Assembly: GCA_963921195.1 (NCBI GenBank)
Contig: OY992536.1
Coordinates: 92,919,007-92,983,006, forward strand
Length of the DNA stretch: 64,000 bases
DNA from: Pegoplata infirma
Lineage: Eukaryota; Arthropoda; Insecta; Diptera; Anthomyiidae
Direction: 5' to 3'
Shown: positions 47,089 through 58,165 of the stretch, piece after piece
How positions within the stretch are numbered: the stretch's first letter is position 1
Layout of the letters: every line of letters begins with the position of its first letter
Notes under the pieces: generated by a model
Seen by the model: the letters and a program-made list of their open reading frames with translations, nothing else
The model's database searches: none
Told to the model about the DNA's origin: nothing
Program-made: the position numbers and the translations under genes

Positions 47089-47757
47089 AAATATATTTAA
47101 TAAATACAATAACGTTGACATGTAAACGTCACATCCAAATTATCACATTTGCATATTAAAGGCTCTATAGGAGGAATAATACGTGTTTTTGTTTCAGCAT
47201 CCACTTTGATCGAGCTGCATCATAGGAGAAAGTTTTGTATGTGTTTGTAACAAATACATAACATTTTATTAATATTTCATACAATACACAGTAAAATATG
47301 GCGGAAAAGAATTTGAATGATTTCATAAACAGGATTTGGGTTAAGATCCTAATACTCCAACAATCCGCAAGAAAACCGCAGTAGCGGCTGTTGAAAAAAA
47401 AATTTGTTTAATATTGCAAAACAGCAAATAATATTTTAGTAGTCGGCTTAACTGTGGACTTATGAGTGTCGAAGACGATTTTGAAACATGTGTGTCTCTT
47501 TTAAATTTATTTTACTGTTATATTTTACAAAAGGATATCATTTGTATGTATTTAGATGTAATAACATTTACATTGTCACTTTCTAAACTCAACTCCTCCC
47601 GATTGTTGTACATACTTATTGTTAGTATGTTAAACCACAAAATGATACTAGATACATAACTTACAGTGACTCGCAGCTTATTTCGTGTGATAGATATCAG
47701 TAAGCAATTCATTTTAGATAAATTCTACAATAATACACCTAATGATTAGCAAACAAA
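47089..47757. other. Intron DNA, no recognised element
   Basis: AT-rich with no inverted ends, tandem period or coding motif supported. Confidence 0.5.
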
Positions 47758-49060
47758 TATTTTTGTAAAAAGTGCTGTATAGGTTAGTTTTCAATCTATA
47801 ATTTAAGCTTAATGGCGTCCAGATTGTGTAATTATTAAATGTGCTACGAGGGTCGAAATGGAAATTGAAATTGTTGAAAGACATTTTTTAGAAAAATTCT
47901 TAAAAATATTTTAATGTCCATTTTTTTCAAGCTCAAACATTTAAATTTTAGAAAATTGTGCAATAGTTTATACTCATTTATCAAATAATTTTTCTAGCAA
48001 CCCAAACAAAAATCAAATTTTTTAAAATACAATAGATGAAATCTGAAATTTTTGACATCCAATTCATTTGACCACCAATTTTTTGTAAACAAAGGAAATG
48101 TTCAATTATTTTTATATCTCATTAATATACAATTAGGTGTATTAAAATTATTAAACAATAAAATATTTTCTTTGTTCTTTGTTCTCTTTGTAAAATTTGT
48201 GGTCAAAAGTAGATTTGTGTAGTTCATGAACAAACAGTTCAATTAAACTATACTTTTAAATGAGCGGTCTATCTAGTTCGTCCATTTCAGCTTTTTTCGG
48301 TATTTTCGTTCATTCAGTTTAATTGACAATTGTTCAAAAAACAACTTTTCTCAAAGTTATTTTTTTTACAAAAATGATATATATTTTTTAATTAGTAATA
48401 TTTAATTAATAATTCTTTATTTTCATGTACTGGTTTATTAAATTTTTTATTGTAATATTTAATTAATAATTATTTATTTTTATGTAAACCATTATTAATT
48501 TTTTTATTCAAGATTTTTGAATTTGTTAACGAAACCAAAACGATTCGTTCACGAATTGTTGAACGAAAACAAAAATTGATCGATTGAACTAGAAGAACCA
48601 ACAACAGACATAATCAAAATGATTTGTTCACGAACTGTTGAACGAAAACAACAAATGACCGATTGAACTAAGTAAATGAACGAACTAGGTCTTTTATTTG
48701 AAATGGCCGAAAATGAGCGCTCACTCAATTAAACGATTAAGCACAAGTCTAGTCAAAAGAATTGGAGGTAAAAAAAAAAATCGGATTTTTTTAACTGTAT
48801 TTGATTTTTGTTTGGGTTGTTCGAAAAATTATCTGATAAATGAATATAAACTATTGGACTATTTTCTAAATTTTTAATGTCTGAGCTTGACAAAAATCAA
48901 CCACTAAATATTGTAAAGAATTTTTCTAAAAAATGTCTTTCAATAATTTCAATTTCCATTTCGACCCTTGTAGCACATTTAATATTTACACAATCTGGAC
49001 GTCATTAAGCTTTAATTAAAGCTTGATAAATTACCTATACGGGACTTTTTACAAAAATAC
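47758..49060. mobile_element. Palindromic element with nested hAT
   Basis: Ends tatttttgtaaaaagtgctg and gactttttacaaaaata. Arms of about 300 bp pair through ggcgtccagattgtgtaa (47814) and ttacacaatctggacgtc (48986). The centre is occupied by a hAT-like element at 48210-48751. Confidence 0.8.
48210..48751. mobile_element. Non-autonomous hAT-like element, 8-bp duplication gtcaaaag
   Basis: Ends tagatttgtg and cacaagtcta; gtcaaaag at 48202-48209 and 48752-48759. Inside are several gttcacgaa-tgttgaacgaaaac blocks (48545, 48625). Confidence 0.85.
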
Positions 49061-49336
49061 TTGTTTAATAACAATTATGTTATACTTGTTTAATGATAAT
49101 AATAATAACGGAAACTTTTCTTATATTTACAGAAATTGGTTACTGTTTAGAAGTTTTCTGAGTTAGTTACAATAAAGAACCCGTGGTATCACAATGGACC
49201 TCAGAGTCTACGTGTGTTGACGTAAAACGTCAGCAGCCACTTACAACCTAACCTACAATAAAGATTTTTTTCCTAGTCCATATGAGTCCATCTTAACCAA
49301 GTTTACCTTAAGTTGAATTATTTCTAAAAACCTTAC

Positions 49337-49523
49337 CGTTTTTATCCATTGATTCCAACAAAATTTAAATTCTTCTCTATCTATGTGACCATCATCATTT
49401 GTATCGAATACTGAGAATATTTGTTCTAAACGATCTGTGGGCATATCATAAATGTGTCCTCGGTCATTTCGAAATAATGCTCGACATATAAGGGTAAATT
49501 CTGATAGATTAAGGCGATCATCG
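49337..49523 (-). CDS. Naam: Naam exon 2: EF-hand pair
   Basis: The exon follows a pyrimidine-rich tract and CAG acceptor (49524-49526) and ends at a GTAAGG donor (49336 downward). It completes loop 1 (D26 to E37, ligands D26, D28, D30, R32 position, N34, E37) and holds loop 2 (D69 to E80; D69, N71, D73, H75 position, D77, E80). Both end with the invariant Glu at position 12, so at least loop 2 should bind calcium. The segment ends WNQWIKT at residue 91, exactly on a codon boundary. The paired EF-hands fused to a nicotinamidase suggest calcium-responsive regulation; that role is inference. Confidence 0.85.
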
Positions 49524-50082
49524 CTGTAAATTGAAAGAAAAGTTTTTTAAATTAGAGTGGAATAACTTTTTTATAAAATTTTTTTAAGGTACTTGAAGTT
49601 TTATATAGAAAAACTAATAGAAATTTTTTCATTTCGAAAAAATGTCACTTTGATCTTATCATATTTTTTTGATCTTATCAAAAATGTTATATTTTTTATT
49701 ATTTTCTACAATTACAATCAACACAAAAATTTATTTAGCTTCAAAAAAAAAAATAAATTAAAATACCCTTATAAAAGACAAAAATTTTTTCTACGTCAAA
49801 TTTCACTAGTGGTCGTCAAAGAATCTAGGCTTGTGCCGCATAAGTAAAATGATTTTTTTTAAACCAAATTAATAAAGAGTTTTATGGCGATTCCTTTCGT
49901 AGACAAAATTAACCCTCTATCTAAAATTTTAGTCTATTAAAAAAGACACTTAAAGGATTAAAATGTTTTACGAATATTTGTTGCTAAAATTTTACTAGGG
50001 GGTCTTTGAAGATGGAAAGTTGATCTGGCCTATGTAAAATGCTTAAAAAGACAAGTTGTAAGTTAAACTGTATTGTTACCCT
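49524..50082. other. Intron 1, distal end next to exon 2
   Basis: Holds the acceptor tract of exon 2. From about 49850 it has a fragment of the long palindromic family seen at 61.7-64 kb (aaccctct, then attttactaggg, then catgtaaaatgctt-like blocks). Confidence 0.55.
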
Positions 50083-50721
50083 ACACCACACTGTGGTACA
50101 GGGTATAATGAGTTTGTGCTGATGTTTGTAACTACCCGAAATATTGGTCCTAGACCCACTTTTAAGTATACCGATCGACTTAGAATCACTTTTTGAGTGT
50201 ATTTAGCGATGTCCGTCCGTCTGTCTGTCTATGTAAAAGGTGTAAACACGATTCAGGTCGCAATTTTTAATCAATTGACTTGAAATTTTAAACTTAAGCC
50301 TCTTTTGGCCCAAGGACGAATTCTATTGAAATTGGAAAAAAATCGGTCCATATTTAGATCTAGCCCCCTTACAAAGGTTCTCTTTAGGTTTGGCTCAAAT
50401 GACTACTTAATAACCGCATTTTAATAGGTATCTTTTCGAAATTTGGCATCATAATCATGATTCACACAAATCACCATTCCGAATTTTAAATAAATCGGAG
50501 CAGTTCTTCTTGTAGCCCCCCATACAAACCACCTTCCCGATTTTTATATAAATCTCTCAAATTTCATGAAAATAGAAAATATTTAATAAAAATTTTGTTT
50601 GTGTATGTTAAAAATATAGATCCTATCGGTCCATGTTTGAACTTGGGACCCATTTTCCGGGAAACTCTGCTGTAGGCTATTATATGGTCGGTCTTGACTA
50701 TATTTTCTCACTTGTTTTTGT
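50083..50721 (+). mobile_element. mini-me/DINE-like element, type C
   Basis: 5' end accctacaccacactgtgg with its hairpin, GTCY run (50211-50230) and 3' end ggtcggtcttgac, where the hairpin has lost part of its second arm, then cacttgttttt. Confidence 0.78.
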
Positions 50722-50818
50722 TTTTTTTTTTATTTTTTCATTAAAAAAACAATTGTTTCATCAACAGTTTTTTTTTTCAATTTTTTTTTTATCAATTTTT
50801 TCAGGGAATTTTACTTTT

Positions 50819-51444
50819 TATACCCTCCACTTAGTGATAGAGGGTATATATAAGTTTGTCATTCCGTTTGTAACTCATCGAAATATCGGTCTGGGACCCC
50901 ATAAAGTTTATATATTCATGATGCCCGATCGATTTTAAGACATTCTAGCGATGTCCGTCAGTCCGTCTGTCCGTCTGTCCGTCTGTCTGTCTGTCTGTGG
51001 AAAATGCTCTCGCGGACAAAATGGTGCACAGAGATGACTGAAACTTAACATATATATTGGAAGTTCTCCCGAGAAGTTTGGTATTGCATTTGAGCGATAT
51101 CGGTTCAGTGGTTCAAAAGTTATGAACGAAAATGTAAGCACACCTCAAAAATTTCAGTACATTCAACATAACCTAAAAATACAAAATGCTTTAATTCGGC
51201 TTCTGGTTGACATATGTTAACAAAATTGAACACCAAATGGTATTTAAACAAGTACGAGCATATTTTTTGACAAAAAAAGAAAAAAATCGCGGATTTTTTT
51301 TTTACCAAAATTTTTTTTCGCGGGAATTTTTTTTTTTTTTCAAAAGTAATTTCCTTTTAAATAAAGTTGTTTGCAATAATCTTTTTGAAATTGTGGAGGG
51401 TATCACTACATTCGGCAAAGCCGAATTTAACTTTTTTACTTGTT
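50819..51444 (+). mobile_element. mini-me/DINE-like element, type D, complete
   Basis: Starts tataccctccacttagtgat, GTCY run 50953-50998, ends with attcggcaaagccgaat and acttgttt. Close sister of 43243-43876. Confidence 0.87.
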
Positions 51445-51475
51445 TATTAATATGTTTTTTGTCGATAGTCTAAAA

Positions 51476-51990
51476 ACGATATCGATCAATTATCTTTTCG
51501 AATCAAGAAATTTGCTTTAAAATGGCATCGATTTGTTTTTGCATATTTTTGCATATTTTGGTGAAAATGCATATTTTTGCATATTTTGGTTTTAAGTGCA
51601 TATTTTGTGCATATTTCCAACTTTTAACTGCATATTTTGGCATAAATTAGCAAAAACACAAATTGAAATTTATTTGTTTCAAAAACTATTTTAAATTTTA
51701 AAAATTTATTTTGGAAATAAGAAAAAATATGTTTTTTCTTTAATTTTTTTTTTTATAGATTGTGTTAATCTCTAAATAATCTTGCTTATATAAAGTTTTA
51801 AATGTTACTATTTGAGCCCGGCGTTACTTTTTGCTTTTTAAGAAGTTTTTTCTATGAAAACAAGATTTTAATAGCACACATTTAATTTTTTAGTGCATAT
51901 TTTTAGGTTTTTTAGTGCATATTTTGAATTTTTTAGCGCATATTTTAAGCGCATATTTTCGATTTTTTAGTGCATGAAAATCTCATCCCT
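51476..51990 (-). mobile_element. Probable hAT fragment with repeated gcatatttt motif
   Basis: The motif tgcatatttt recurs about a dozen times between 51538 and 51972. The right end reads catgaaaatctcatcccta, a hAT-like terminus in reverse; the left end and target duplication were not found. Confidence 0.45.
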
Positions 51991-52479
51991 ATTTATTAAT
52001 AATTTTTTTTATCAATTTTGTTTTCGTCAATATATTTTTTTTCATAAAATTTTTTTCATCAAAAGAAAAATTTTCTTTTCATTTTTTTCACAAAAACTAC
52101 TTTTTTATCAAGTCTAAAATTCTAAAAATGTTCCATTTGTTTAAAAAATGTACAAAAAAAACAAATTGAAAGTGTTAAATTCATTTGTGCCGAATCTTTT
52201 ATGCTCTCTAAAATTTAAAAATAGTTTTTTGCACTTAAGTAAAACACTCATTTACCAAATTTACAGATCTTTTGGTTTGGACTGAGTCTTGCTTTCCACA
52301 GACAGATGGACGGATGTAAAAGCAAGAATGTCTTAGAAATGGATCAATAATAAAGGGTGGTCCATTAACTGGTATCTTTTTAAAACATGCAATGAAATGA
52401 ACAATACTCAATAGTTTTGGAACCTTATGGCTTTATTTGAAAGAGCAAATATTCCCATTATTTATGGCAAACGACTTCA

Positions 52480-52665
52480 TTCATGCGGCTGCCTGGGTTA
52501 GCTCCGCAGTAGCTCATCCTCGGCACCCATTTTTCTAATGTTTCTGGTTCTATCTCACGAAGGGCTTGAACGATATTCGTCGAAAGGGCCTAGAACATTT
52601 CTGGATTTTCCATGTTGCATGAATCTTTCACGAGAACCCTCAAAAAAATGTTTAAAGGTTTTAAT
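52480..52665 (-). pseudogene. Tc1/mariner transposase C-terminus
   Basis: Minus strand reads VKDSCNMENPEMF, stop, ALSTNIVQALREIEPETLEKW and RMSYCGANPGSRMNEVVCH. This matches the usual ending of IS630/Tc1/mariner transposases (VKDK-Y, NI--VI-EI, RM-YC---G-H-NE--FH). The reading frame overlaps the inverted end, and the stop and missing catalytic core show it is dead. Confidence 0.75.
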
Positions 52666-53329
52666 CGGCAGCTCTGAAGTGATCAATTGTCACCGCGAAT
52701 ATGGCTAAAAACACGATTTCCGAACTAAGTGCGCAAAATATCGATTGTTTGATGGACTGTGGGACATATTGCGACATCCTTCTGAAAATAAATGTATTCC
52801 AAGTTGATATATTCTATTACGGCCAACAAAAAGTCGGTAATCATGGCTCTGTAGCGCTCATCTTTAACGAAAATGGGGTTTTCAGCTGTATTTTTGAAAA
52901 TATTATGTAATGATGCTGATACTCAAATCTGTTGCTTCCTATAGATGAATTGGATTCTTTACAATACCGTGCGAGTTTTACGATCCCAAGATGTAGCAAT
53001 TTGTTTGTTAACATAACCTCATTTGAGTGCCTTATTTCGGTTAAAAACTTTTTTTCGAAAAACGTGCAGTTTGGCAGAGCAGTACTGCGCTACAACCAGG
53101 CGCGGATCCAGGGGGGGGGAGAATAAGATTTCTCCCCCCCCAAAACGATTTCAAAAAAAAAAAGAAAAAAAAAAGAAAGGAAAGGAAAAAAAAAAGAAAA
53201 AAAGAAAGGGAAAGGAAAAAAGGAAGGGAAAGGAACAGAGAAAATGACCAGGATGCAAAAAATCCTCAGGAGAGGTATGTGTGTGAGTAAATGATTTACG
53301 TCAGCACAAATAGCCTCTATCCTAAGAAA

Positions 53330-54204
53330 AAGTATTATCTTAAATATTTGTTGTAGAAAAATGTCTCAGAATTCTAGACTTTATATATAGAAAAATTTTT
53401 GATACTTATTTGACTCTGAATGAAAGAATTTTTTTATTAAGAAATTACCTCAAATATTAGGAAAAATGTCTAATAACTTTTCTGTAGAAAAAATCCCTCA
53501 GCAGCTGAGAAATATATATTCCTTAGGAAAAAGGTTTCAGAATCTGCCAAAAAAATTTCTGTAAAAAAAATCACAGAATCGGACATTTCTACAAAAAAAA
53601 ACCCTCTCAGAATCTGAATTTTTCTATGGAGAAATATATTTCCGAATGAATCTTAAATTTTTTTATCGACAATTTTTTAAGAATATGAGAATTTCTCTGT
53701 TTGAAAAATCTTTTAGAATCTGCGAATTTTAATACGCAAATTTTTCTCTTGTGCAATAATAGTTTTTCTATATGAAAAATGTTTCAAAATCTAAGAAGTC
53801 GCTTTAGAAAACATTAGGTGGCATAAAAAAGTAAATTTTTTTCTATTGAAAAATGCTATACAATTTAAGAGTTTGTTTTTAGAAAAGTGTATCAACATTT
53901 TTTTATAAAATGTTTTAGAAACTGATACTTTTGTATTATCTGACAATTTTCTCTTACGAAATATGTTTCAGGATCTGAGAATTTTAGGAAAAATTTCTTA
54001 AAATCTGAGAATTACTTTAAAACGAGAATTATTTATTTTTTATAAGAAAATTTTATCAGAATTTGAAAAAAAAAATTAAAGGAAGAATCTCTCAGAATCT
54101 CAGATTATTTCTATAAAATAAAGTTTAAAAATCTGAGACATTTTCTATAAGAAAACTTTGATCTGAGAATTTTTATATCAAAGGGTTTAAAAATCTGAAC
54201 GTTT
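53330..54204 (-). repeat. Degenerate 35-bp satellite inside the hAT element
   Basis: About 25 decayed units (aaaaatgtctcagaatct and relatives) match the inverted half of the window's left array. It continues at 55525-55720 beyond two later insertions. Confidence 0.75.
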
Positions 54205-55053
54205 TTATATCTTATCAAGTAGAAAATTTAAATTCGACTTGGCCGAATATATGAATACCCTCCACAATGCCGTTTTTAAGTGATAGCAAATTTTCTAAAG
54301 TGAAAAAAAATTACATTTTAGGTTAGAAACATTTTATTTTGTGTAAAAAAAACTTTTTCTTGGTAATTAAAAAAAAAAATATAATTTACTATTTTTTTTT
54401 GAGTGTAAAATTTTTTTGAGTGAATTTTTTTTTTTGTTTTAGTGTAAAAATATTTTTGAGTGACAAAAATACCTTGTTTAATATTTTTGTGACTTACAAA
54501 TGTTTTTAAAACTGTTCAACGGGTTTTCAACACGTGAATTTAAGGTGAAACTAATCTGAAATTTACGGTTTTGCTAATAACTTTTGAACCACTGGACCGA
54601 TTTGGCTGACATTTTAAACGAACCGGACCAGAGGAACGGCAAATATATATGCCATACTTCAGCACCCTCAGAATTGGCGTTCGAAAGTTACCGTGTGTTT
54701 TATCTCGTAAATTCCAGAAAAACCCTTGCCGAAATTCACTCATTTGCTTATAACTTTTGAACCACTGGACCGATTTCGCTGGATTGCAATACCAACCTGA
54801 CCAGGTAAATGCCCAACATATATGCCGAACTTCAGGAGCCTCCGTAAAGTCGTTCAAAAGTTAGCGTGTTTTCAACAAACAGACAGACAGACAGATGGAC
54901 GAACGGACGGACGGACATCGCTAGATCGTCTTAAAATCGATCAAGGATCATGAATATATATACTTTATGGGGTCCTAGACCAATATTTCGAGGTGTTACA
55001 AACGGAATGACAAACTTATATATACCCTCTATCACTAGAGTGGAGGGTATAAA
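54205..55053 (-). mobile_element. mini-me/DINE-like element, type B, complete
   Basis: Minus strand. The 5' end taccctccactctagtgat is at 55048, GTCY at 54883-54916, and the 3' end hairpin attcggccaagtcgaat with acttg at 54215. Sister of 22078-23013. Confidence 0.85.
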
Positions 55054-55067
55054 AATGGGTTATACTA

Positions 55068-55515
55068 TGTTCAGATTGGCCTCGAAACCCCGTTGAAACC
55101 CCGTATTTTCATTTTAAAAACTCACCTGTTTACACACAACAATTTTGACATTTATGTAGGTTTCGGAAACCATCACATTAAAAAATATTTTTGTTAACTA
55201 ATTTTTAACTAATTTAATTATGCTGAAATAATTTTTTAACACTGTTTAATTTTATTTTTATTTCAAATAAATAAATATTACACAGAAATTTTGTAAATAA
55301 ATTAATTTGTTTATATTTTTATATTTGGCATTTTCCCATTTTCTCTATTTTTCATTGTCGCACAGTGGCAAAAATATGAAAATTATAAGGTTTCGATCGT
55401 ACTTTCGTTGAAACCTCACTACAAAAAGCTTTAAATTTGTGAGGGAAAATACGTATTTTCAAATGAGGTTTGGCATGAAACCTCGTTGAACGGGGTTTCG
55501 AGGCCAATCTGAACG
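55068..55515. mobile_element. 448-bp inverted-repeat element, duplication tacta
   Basis: Ends tgttcagattggcctcgaaa and ttcgaggccaatctgaacg with a further accccgttg block on both sides. tacta flanks it (55063-55067, 55516-55520). A 5-bp duplication does not fit hAT; superfamily unassigned. Confidence 0.78.
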
Positions 55516-55524
55516 TACTATTAT

Positions 55525-56090
55525 ATTTCTAAATGAAAAATATTTTAGAATCTAAGAATTTTTCTGTACTAGATAAATATGTTTCAACATCTGAAAAATT
55601 TTGTGAAGGAAACATGCTTAAAAATGTTATTCTTATTAAAAAGTTTTTTCGGAATATTAAACTTTTAGTATGAAAATAAATTTTTGAAAAATAAGACTTT
55701 TTATGTAAAATTGTATGGGTCTATTCACAATTGTGAGTGGATATGACTGTCATAAGCCAGTTTTTGTGACTAAAAAGTCATTATATAAATATTTTTCTAT
55801 ACAAACCTACATACAAAAAATTTCAAAAATTTTAGATTTTATTTGTCAATTTTATAATCGTCTCGAGAGCAGGTCTTAAAATTTTCAAATAAAATTAAAA
55901 TTTTTTTAATGTTTAGAAAAATATTGATGTTATGACTGTTCAATCATAAAAATTGGAAGATGACAGACGTAGTCATAACTGTGAATACCGTTTACATGAC
56001 TATCAACGGCCTTATTTATATAGTAAATCGTAAAAAAAAATGTTGAGCAAAAAAGCTTCCCCCAAATCCCAAAGCTGGATCCACGCCTGA
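55525..56090. repeat. Satellite tail and a weak inverted-repeat MITE
   Basis: 55525-55720 is degenerate 35-bp satellite. From 55730 to 56000 the ends tctattcacaattgtgag and atgac-gacgtagtcataactgtgaata form imperfect inverted copies, suggesting a small decayed MITE. Confidence 0.5.
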
Positions 56091-56639
56091 TTTAAATACT
56101 ATATTGTAACTCAATATTAAAAATATTATCAAAAATTCACCCAACACCCCCCCCCCCCCCTCCTTTCAAACATTAAATTTTTTTTATAAAAAAAATCTCC
56201 CCCCCCAAATGAAATTCCTGGATCCGCGCCTGGCTACAACGCGATACAGCGGAGCAAGCCGAGGACGCATCAATGAAGTCGTTTGCCATAAAAAACGGGA
56301 ATGTTTGCTCTTTTAAATAAAGCCATAACATTCCAAAAAAAGTTGAGTATTGATCATTTTATTGCATTTTAAAAAAGATACTAGTTATTGGACCACCCCT
56401 TATATAAACCTAATGGGGTTCTCGACCGATATCTCCACTCGCTTTCCAAGGAATAGCAAATAAATATAACATTATTTTTCCTAAAAAAAACTTTGCTTTG
56501 GCAAGTAGATCCCAATCTTTAGCAAAACCTTATCATAATTTAATATTTAGGGCAAGAGTACACAATTCGCTGGCATTTTTTTTTTTACAAGTTACCAAAA
56601 TTTTTTGTTTTAGTTTTTTTTTTACTTAAAATATTTTTG

Positions 56640-57560
56640 ATATCATATTTTGAGGATGTTTATCTGGCTCAAGGTCATTATTTTCTTTACTAATTAAAGC
56701 AATGATATTCTCATAGCATAATTTTCAAGAAAAATATTTTTTGTTTTAAATTTATTTATGTTGGTAATTTTTGCAAGACTTAATCGACACGTGTTTCGGA
56801 ATTTGTCAGATTCCATTGTCAAGATTATTTAGCAAAAATAGAAACGATTTACTACAAATCTGACAAATTCCGAAACACGTGTCGATTAATACCCTGTTCT
56901 CACTTACAGCTAAAAACCATTTTTAGCAACATTTTTCGTTTTATGCTTAAAAACCATTTTTATGACTCGTTTTACCATATATTTTTTTGTTGTAATATGT
57001 CAAAATAAAAATGTTTTTAGCTCGTTTTAAAATTAAAACGATTTAAAACGAGCGGAATTCCAGGGGTTGAATTGAGTATTTTTGAATGTTCAGCGTTTTT
57101 AAAGCATTTTAGTTATATTGCCAACATTGTTTATTACTAAAATGTAAATAATACAAAAAAAAATCGTGCTTTTTTTATCTTTAAACAATTCTTGAACATT
57201 ATAAACAGTTATAAGTATAATTAATGAATATAATTTTAATATTTTAATTTCGTTTGTTGTTGAAATGTGTACATGTTAATCAGCTGATAATGCAAATGTC
57301 AAAATAAAAACATAAAAACTAAAATAAAACGAGTGAAATTACGTGTGAACACTTATTTTTTAATTAAAACAAATGTCGTTTAAAACCGTTTTTAGATGCT
57401 CGTGAGAACAGGGTATAAGTCTTGCAAAAATGATCAACATGAATAAATTTAAAACAAAAAATAATTTTCTTGGAAATTATGCTATGAGAATATCATGGCT
57501 TTAATAAGTAAAGAAAATAATGACCTCGAGCCAGAATAAACATCCACAAAATATAATATT
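56640..57560. mobile_element. Palindrome related to repeat R, split by a TAA-flanked element
   Basis: Left arm 56640-56850 and right arm 56856-56889 plus 57416-57560 are inverted copies (for example gactt-aatcgacacgtgtttcgg). They share gtcttgacaatg and cacgtgtcg with repeat R at 21.2 and 23.4 kb. Confidence 0.75.
56890..57415. mobile_element. 526-bp element with taccctgttctcac ends, TAA duplication
   Basis: Ends taccctgttctcac and gtgagaacagggta, TAA at 56887-56889 and 57416-57418. Removal restores the right arm of the surrounding palindrome. A 3-bp TAA target fits PIF/Harbinger-type MITEs; inference. Confidence 0.82.
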
Positions 57561-57660
57561 TTAAAGGTCGAATAAAACAATTTTTATTTTTTAATAAAAA
57601 TTAATCAGAATTTGTATTTTTGTTATCACTAATTTTTTTTTTTAACTTAAAACTCGAAAA

Positions 57661-58079
57661 ATTCGGCAAGTCCGAAATCCATTCTTAGTTTAGATGATCC
57701 AATTTTTTTTTCAGAAAAACAAATTAACTGCAACTTTTTGCAATAAATATTTATTTTTATAAATATATATTTTTTTAATTTATCTTCAAAATCACACCTC
57801 TTTATGAGTTTTTATTCTAGACACAATTAAAAAAAATTATAAAAAAAAATAAAAAAACTACATAACTGTTAGCAAGTATATGAGTTTACACACTTAATTT
57901 GAGTAATAAATCTTTAAATAACACAATTCCTATATTTGGTTAATGATTTGCAAAAAATAATTGTTCAAAATTGCACATTAATCACTTTAATTGCACTCAT
58001 GTAATCATAGTTGTTTTTTTTTTTTTTTTTTGTAAAAAATGTTTCACAATTTTTTTAAATAAATAAAATTTCAACTCAC
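57661..58079. other. Intron 1 proximal end
   Basis: AT-rich DNA up to the GTGAGT donor of exon 1. A long T run is at 58014-58032. No element recognised. Confidence 0.5.
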
Positions 58080-58165
58080 CCATCTTTATCGAATGCGGTA
58101 AAACAGGCATCCATTGCTGAACCGTTTGGATCTTCGATAACAATTGGCGGTGTTGGTGAGTCCAT
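58080..58165 (-). CDS. Naam: Naam exon 1: start codon and first half of EF-hand 1
   Basis: This exon reads MDSPTPPIVIEDPNG and continues to FTAFDKDG. The ATG is at 58165-58163. The exon ends after the first two bases of the Gly29 codon at a GTGAGT donor (intron begins at 58079). The last residues, D26-K-D28-G29, open the first EF-hand calcium loop, which is completed in exon 2. No upstream in-frame ATG is apparent. The acidic, proline-rich leader before the EF-hand has no signal peptide character, so a cytosolic or nuclear enzyme is expected. The exon is too short to be seen as an open reading frame and was found by working back from the EF-hand in exon 2. Confidence 0.82.

Larger units (their letters stand above)
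53097..56232. mobile_element. hAT-type element with CAGGCGCGGATCCAGG ends, 8-bp duplication gctacaac
   Basis: Ends caggcgcggatccagggggg and cctggatccgcgcctg, with G/C runs inside each end. The duplication gctacaac is exact (53089-53096, 56233-56240). The 3.1-kb interior is degenerate 35-bp satellite plus later insertions; no transposase was found. Confidence 0.9.
52353..56400 (-). mobile_element. Tc1/mariner-type element with long inverted ends, split by a hAT
   Basis: Ends aagggtggtccatt and aatt/aaccacccct pair for about 130 bp, flanked by TA (52351-52352, 56401-56402). Excluding the hAT insert at 53097-56232 it is about 0.9 kb, so it is internally deleted. It encodes a decayed transposase C-terminus on the minus strand. 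Confidence 0.82.
52153..56470 (-). mobile_element. mini-me/DINE-like element, type A, split at its TA run
   Basis: The minus-strand 3' hairpin region (gtgttaaattcatttgtgccg) is at 52163 and GTCY traces at 52300-52318. The copy is cut at TA (52351-52352) by a mariner-type element and resumes at 56401 with tataaacctaatggggttct. It forms the outermost shell of the nest. Confidence 0.7.
2884..58165 (-). other. Naam: Naam-type nicotinamidase gene, 5' portion (exons 1-3 and introns 1-2)
   Basis: Three minus-strand exons join through consensus splice sites in compatible phase: 86 nt, then 187 nt (together exactly 91 codons), then 105 nt (35 codons). The product begins with two canonical EF-hands and continues into the N-terminal strand of an isochorismatase-fold nicotinamidase. 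That is the domain order I recall for Drosophila Naam (CG31216). The family converts nicotinamide to nicotinic acid plus ammonia for NAD salvage. The rest of the catalytic domain, including the metal ligands, Lys and Cys, must lie left of the window. Intron 1 is about 8.6 kb and intron 2 about 46.3 kb, both made largely of mobile elements. An extra small phase-0 exon inside intron 2 cannot be excluded but is not needed. Confidence 0.85.

Noticed and set aside
53023..53247. Lysine-rich open frame
   Set aside because: It is the translation of an aaag/ggaa simple repeat inside the hAT end.
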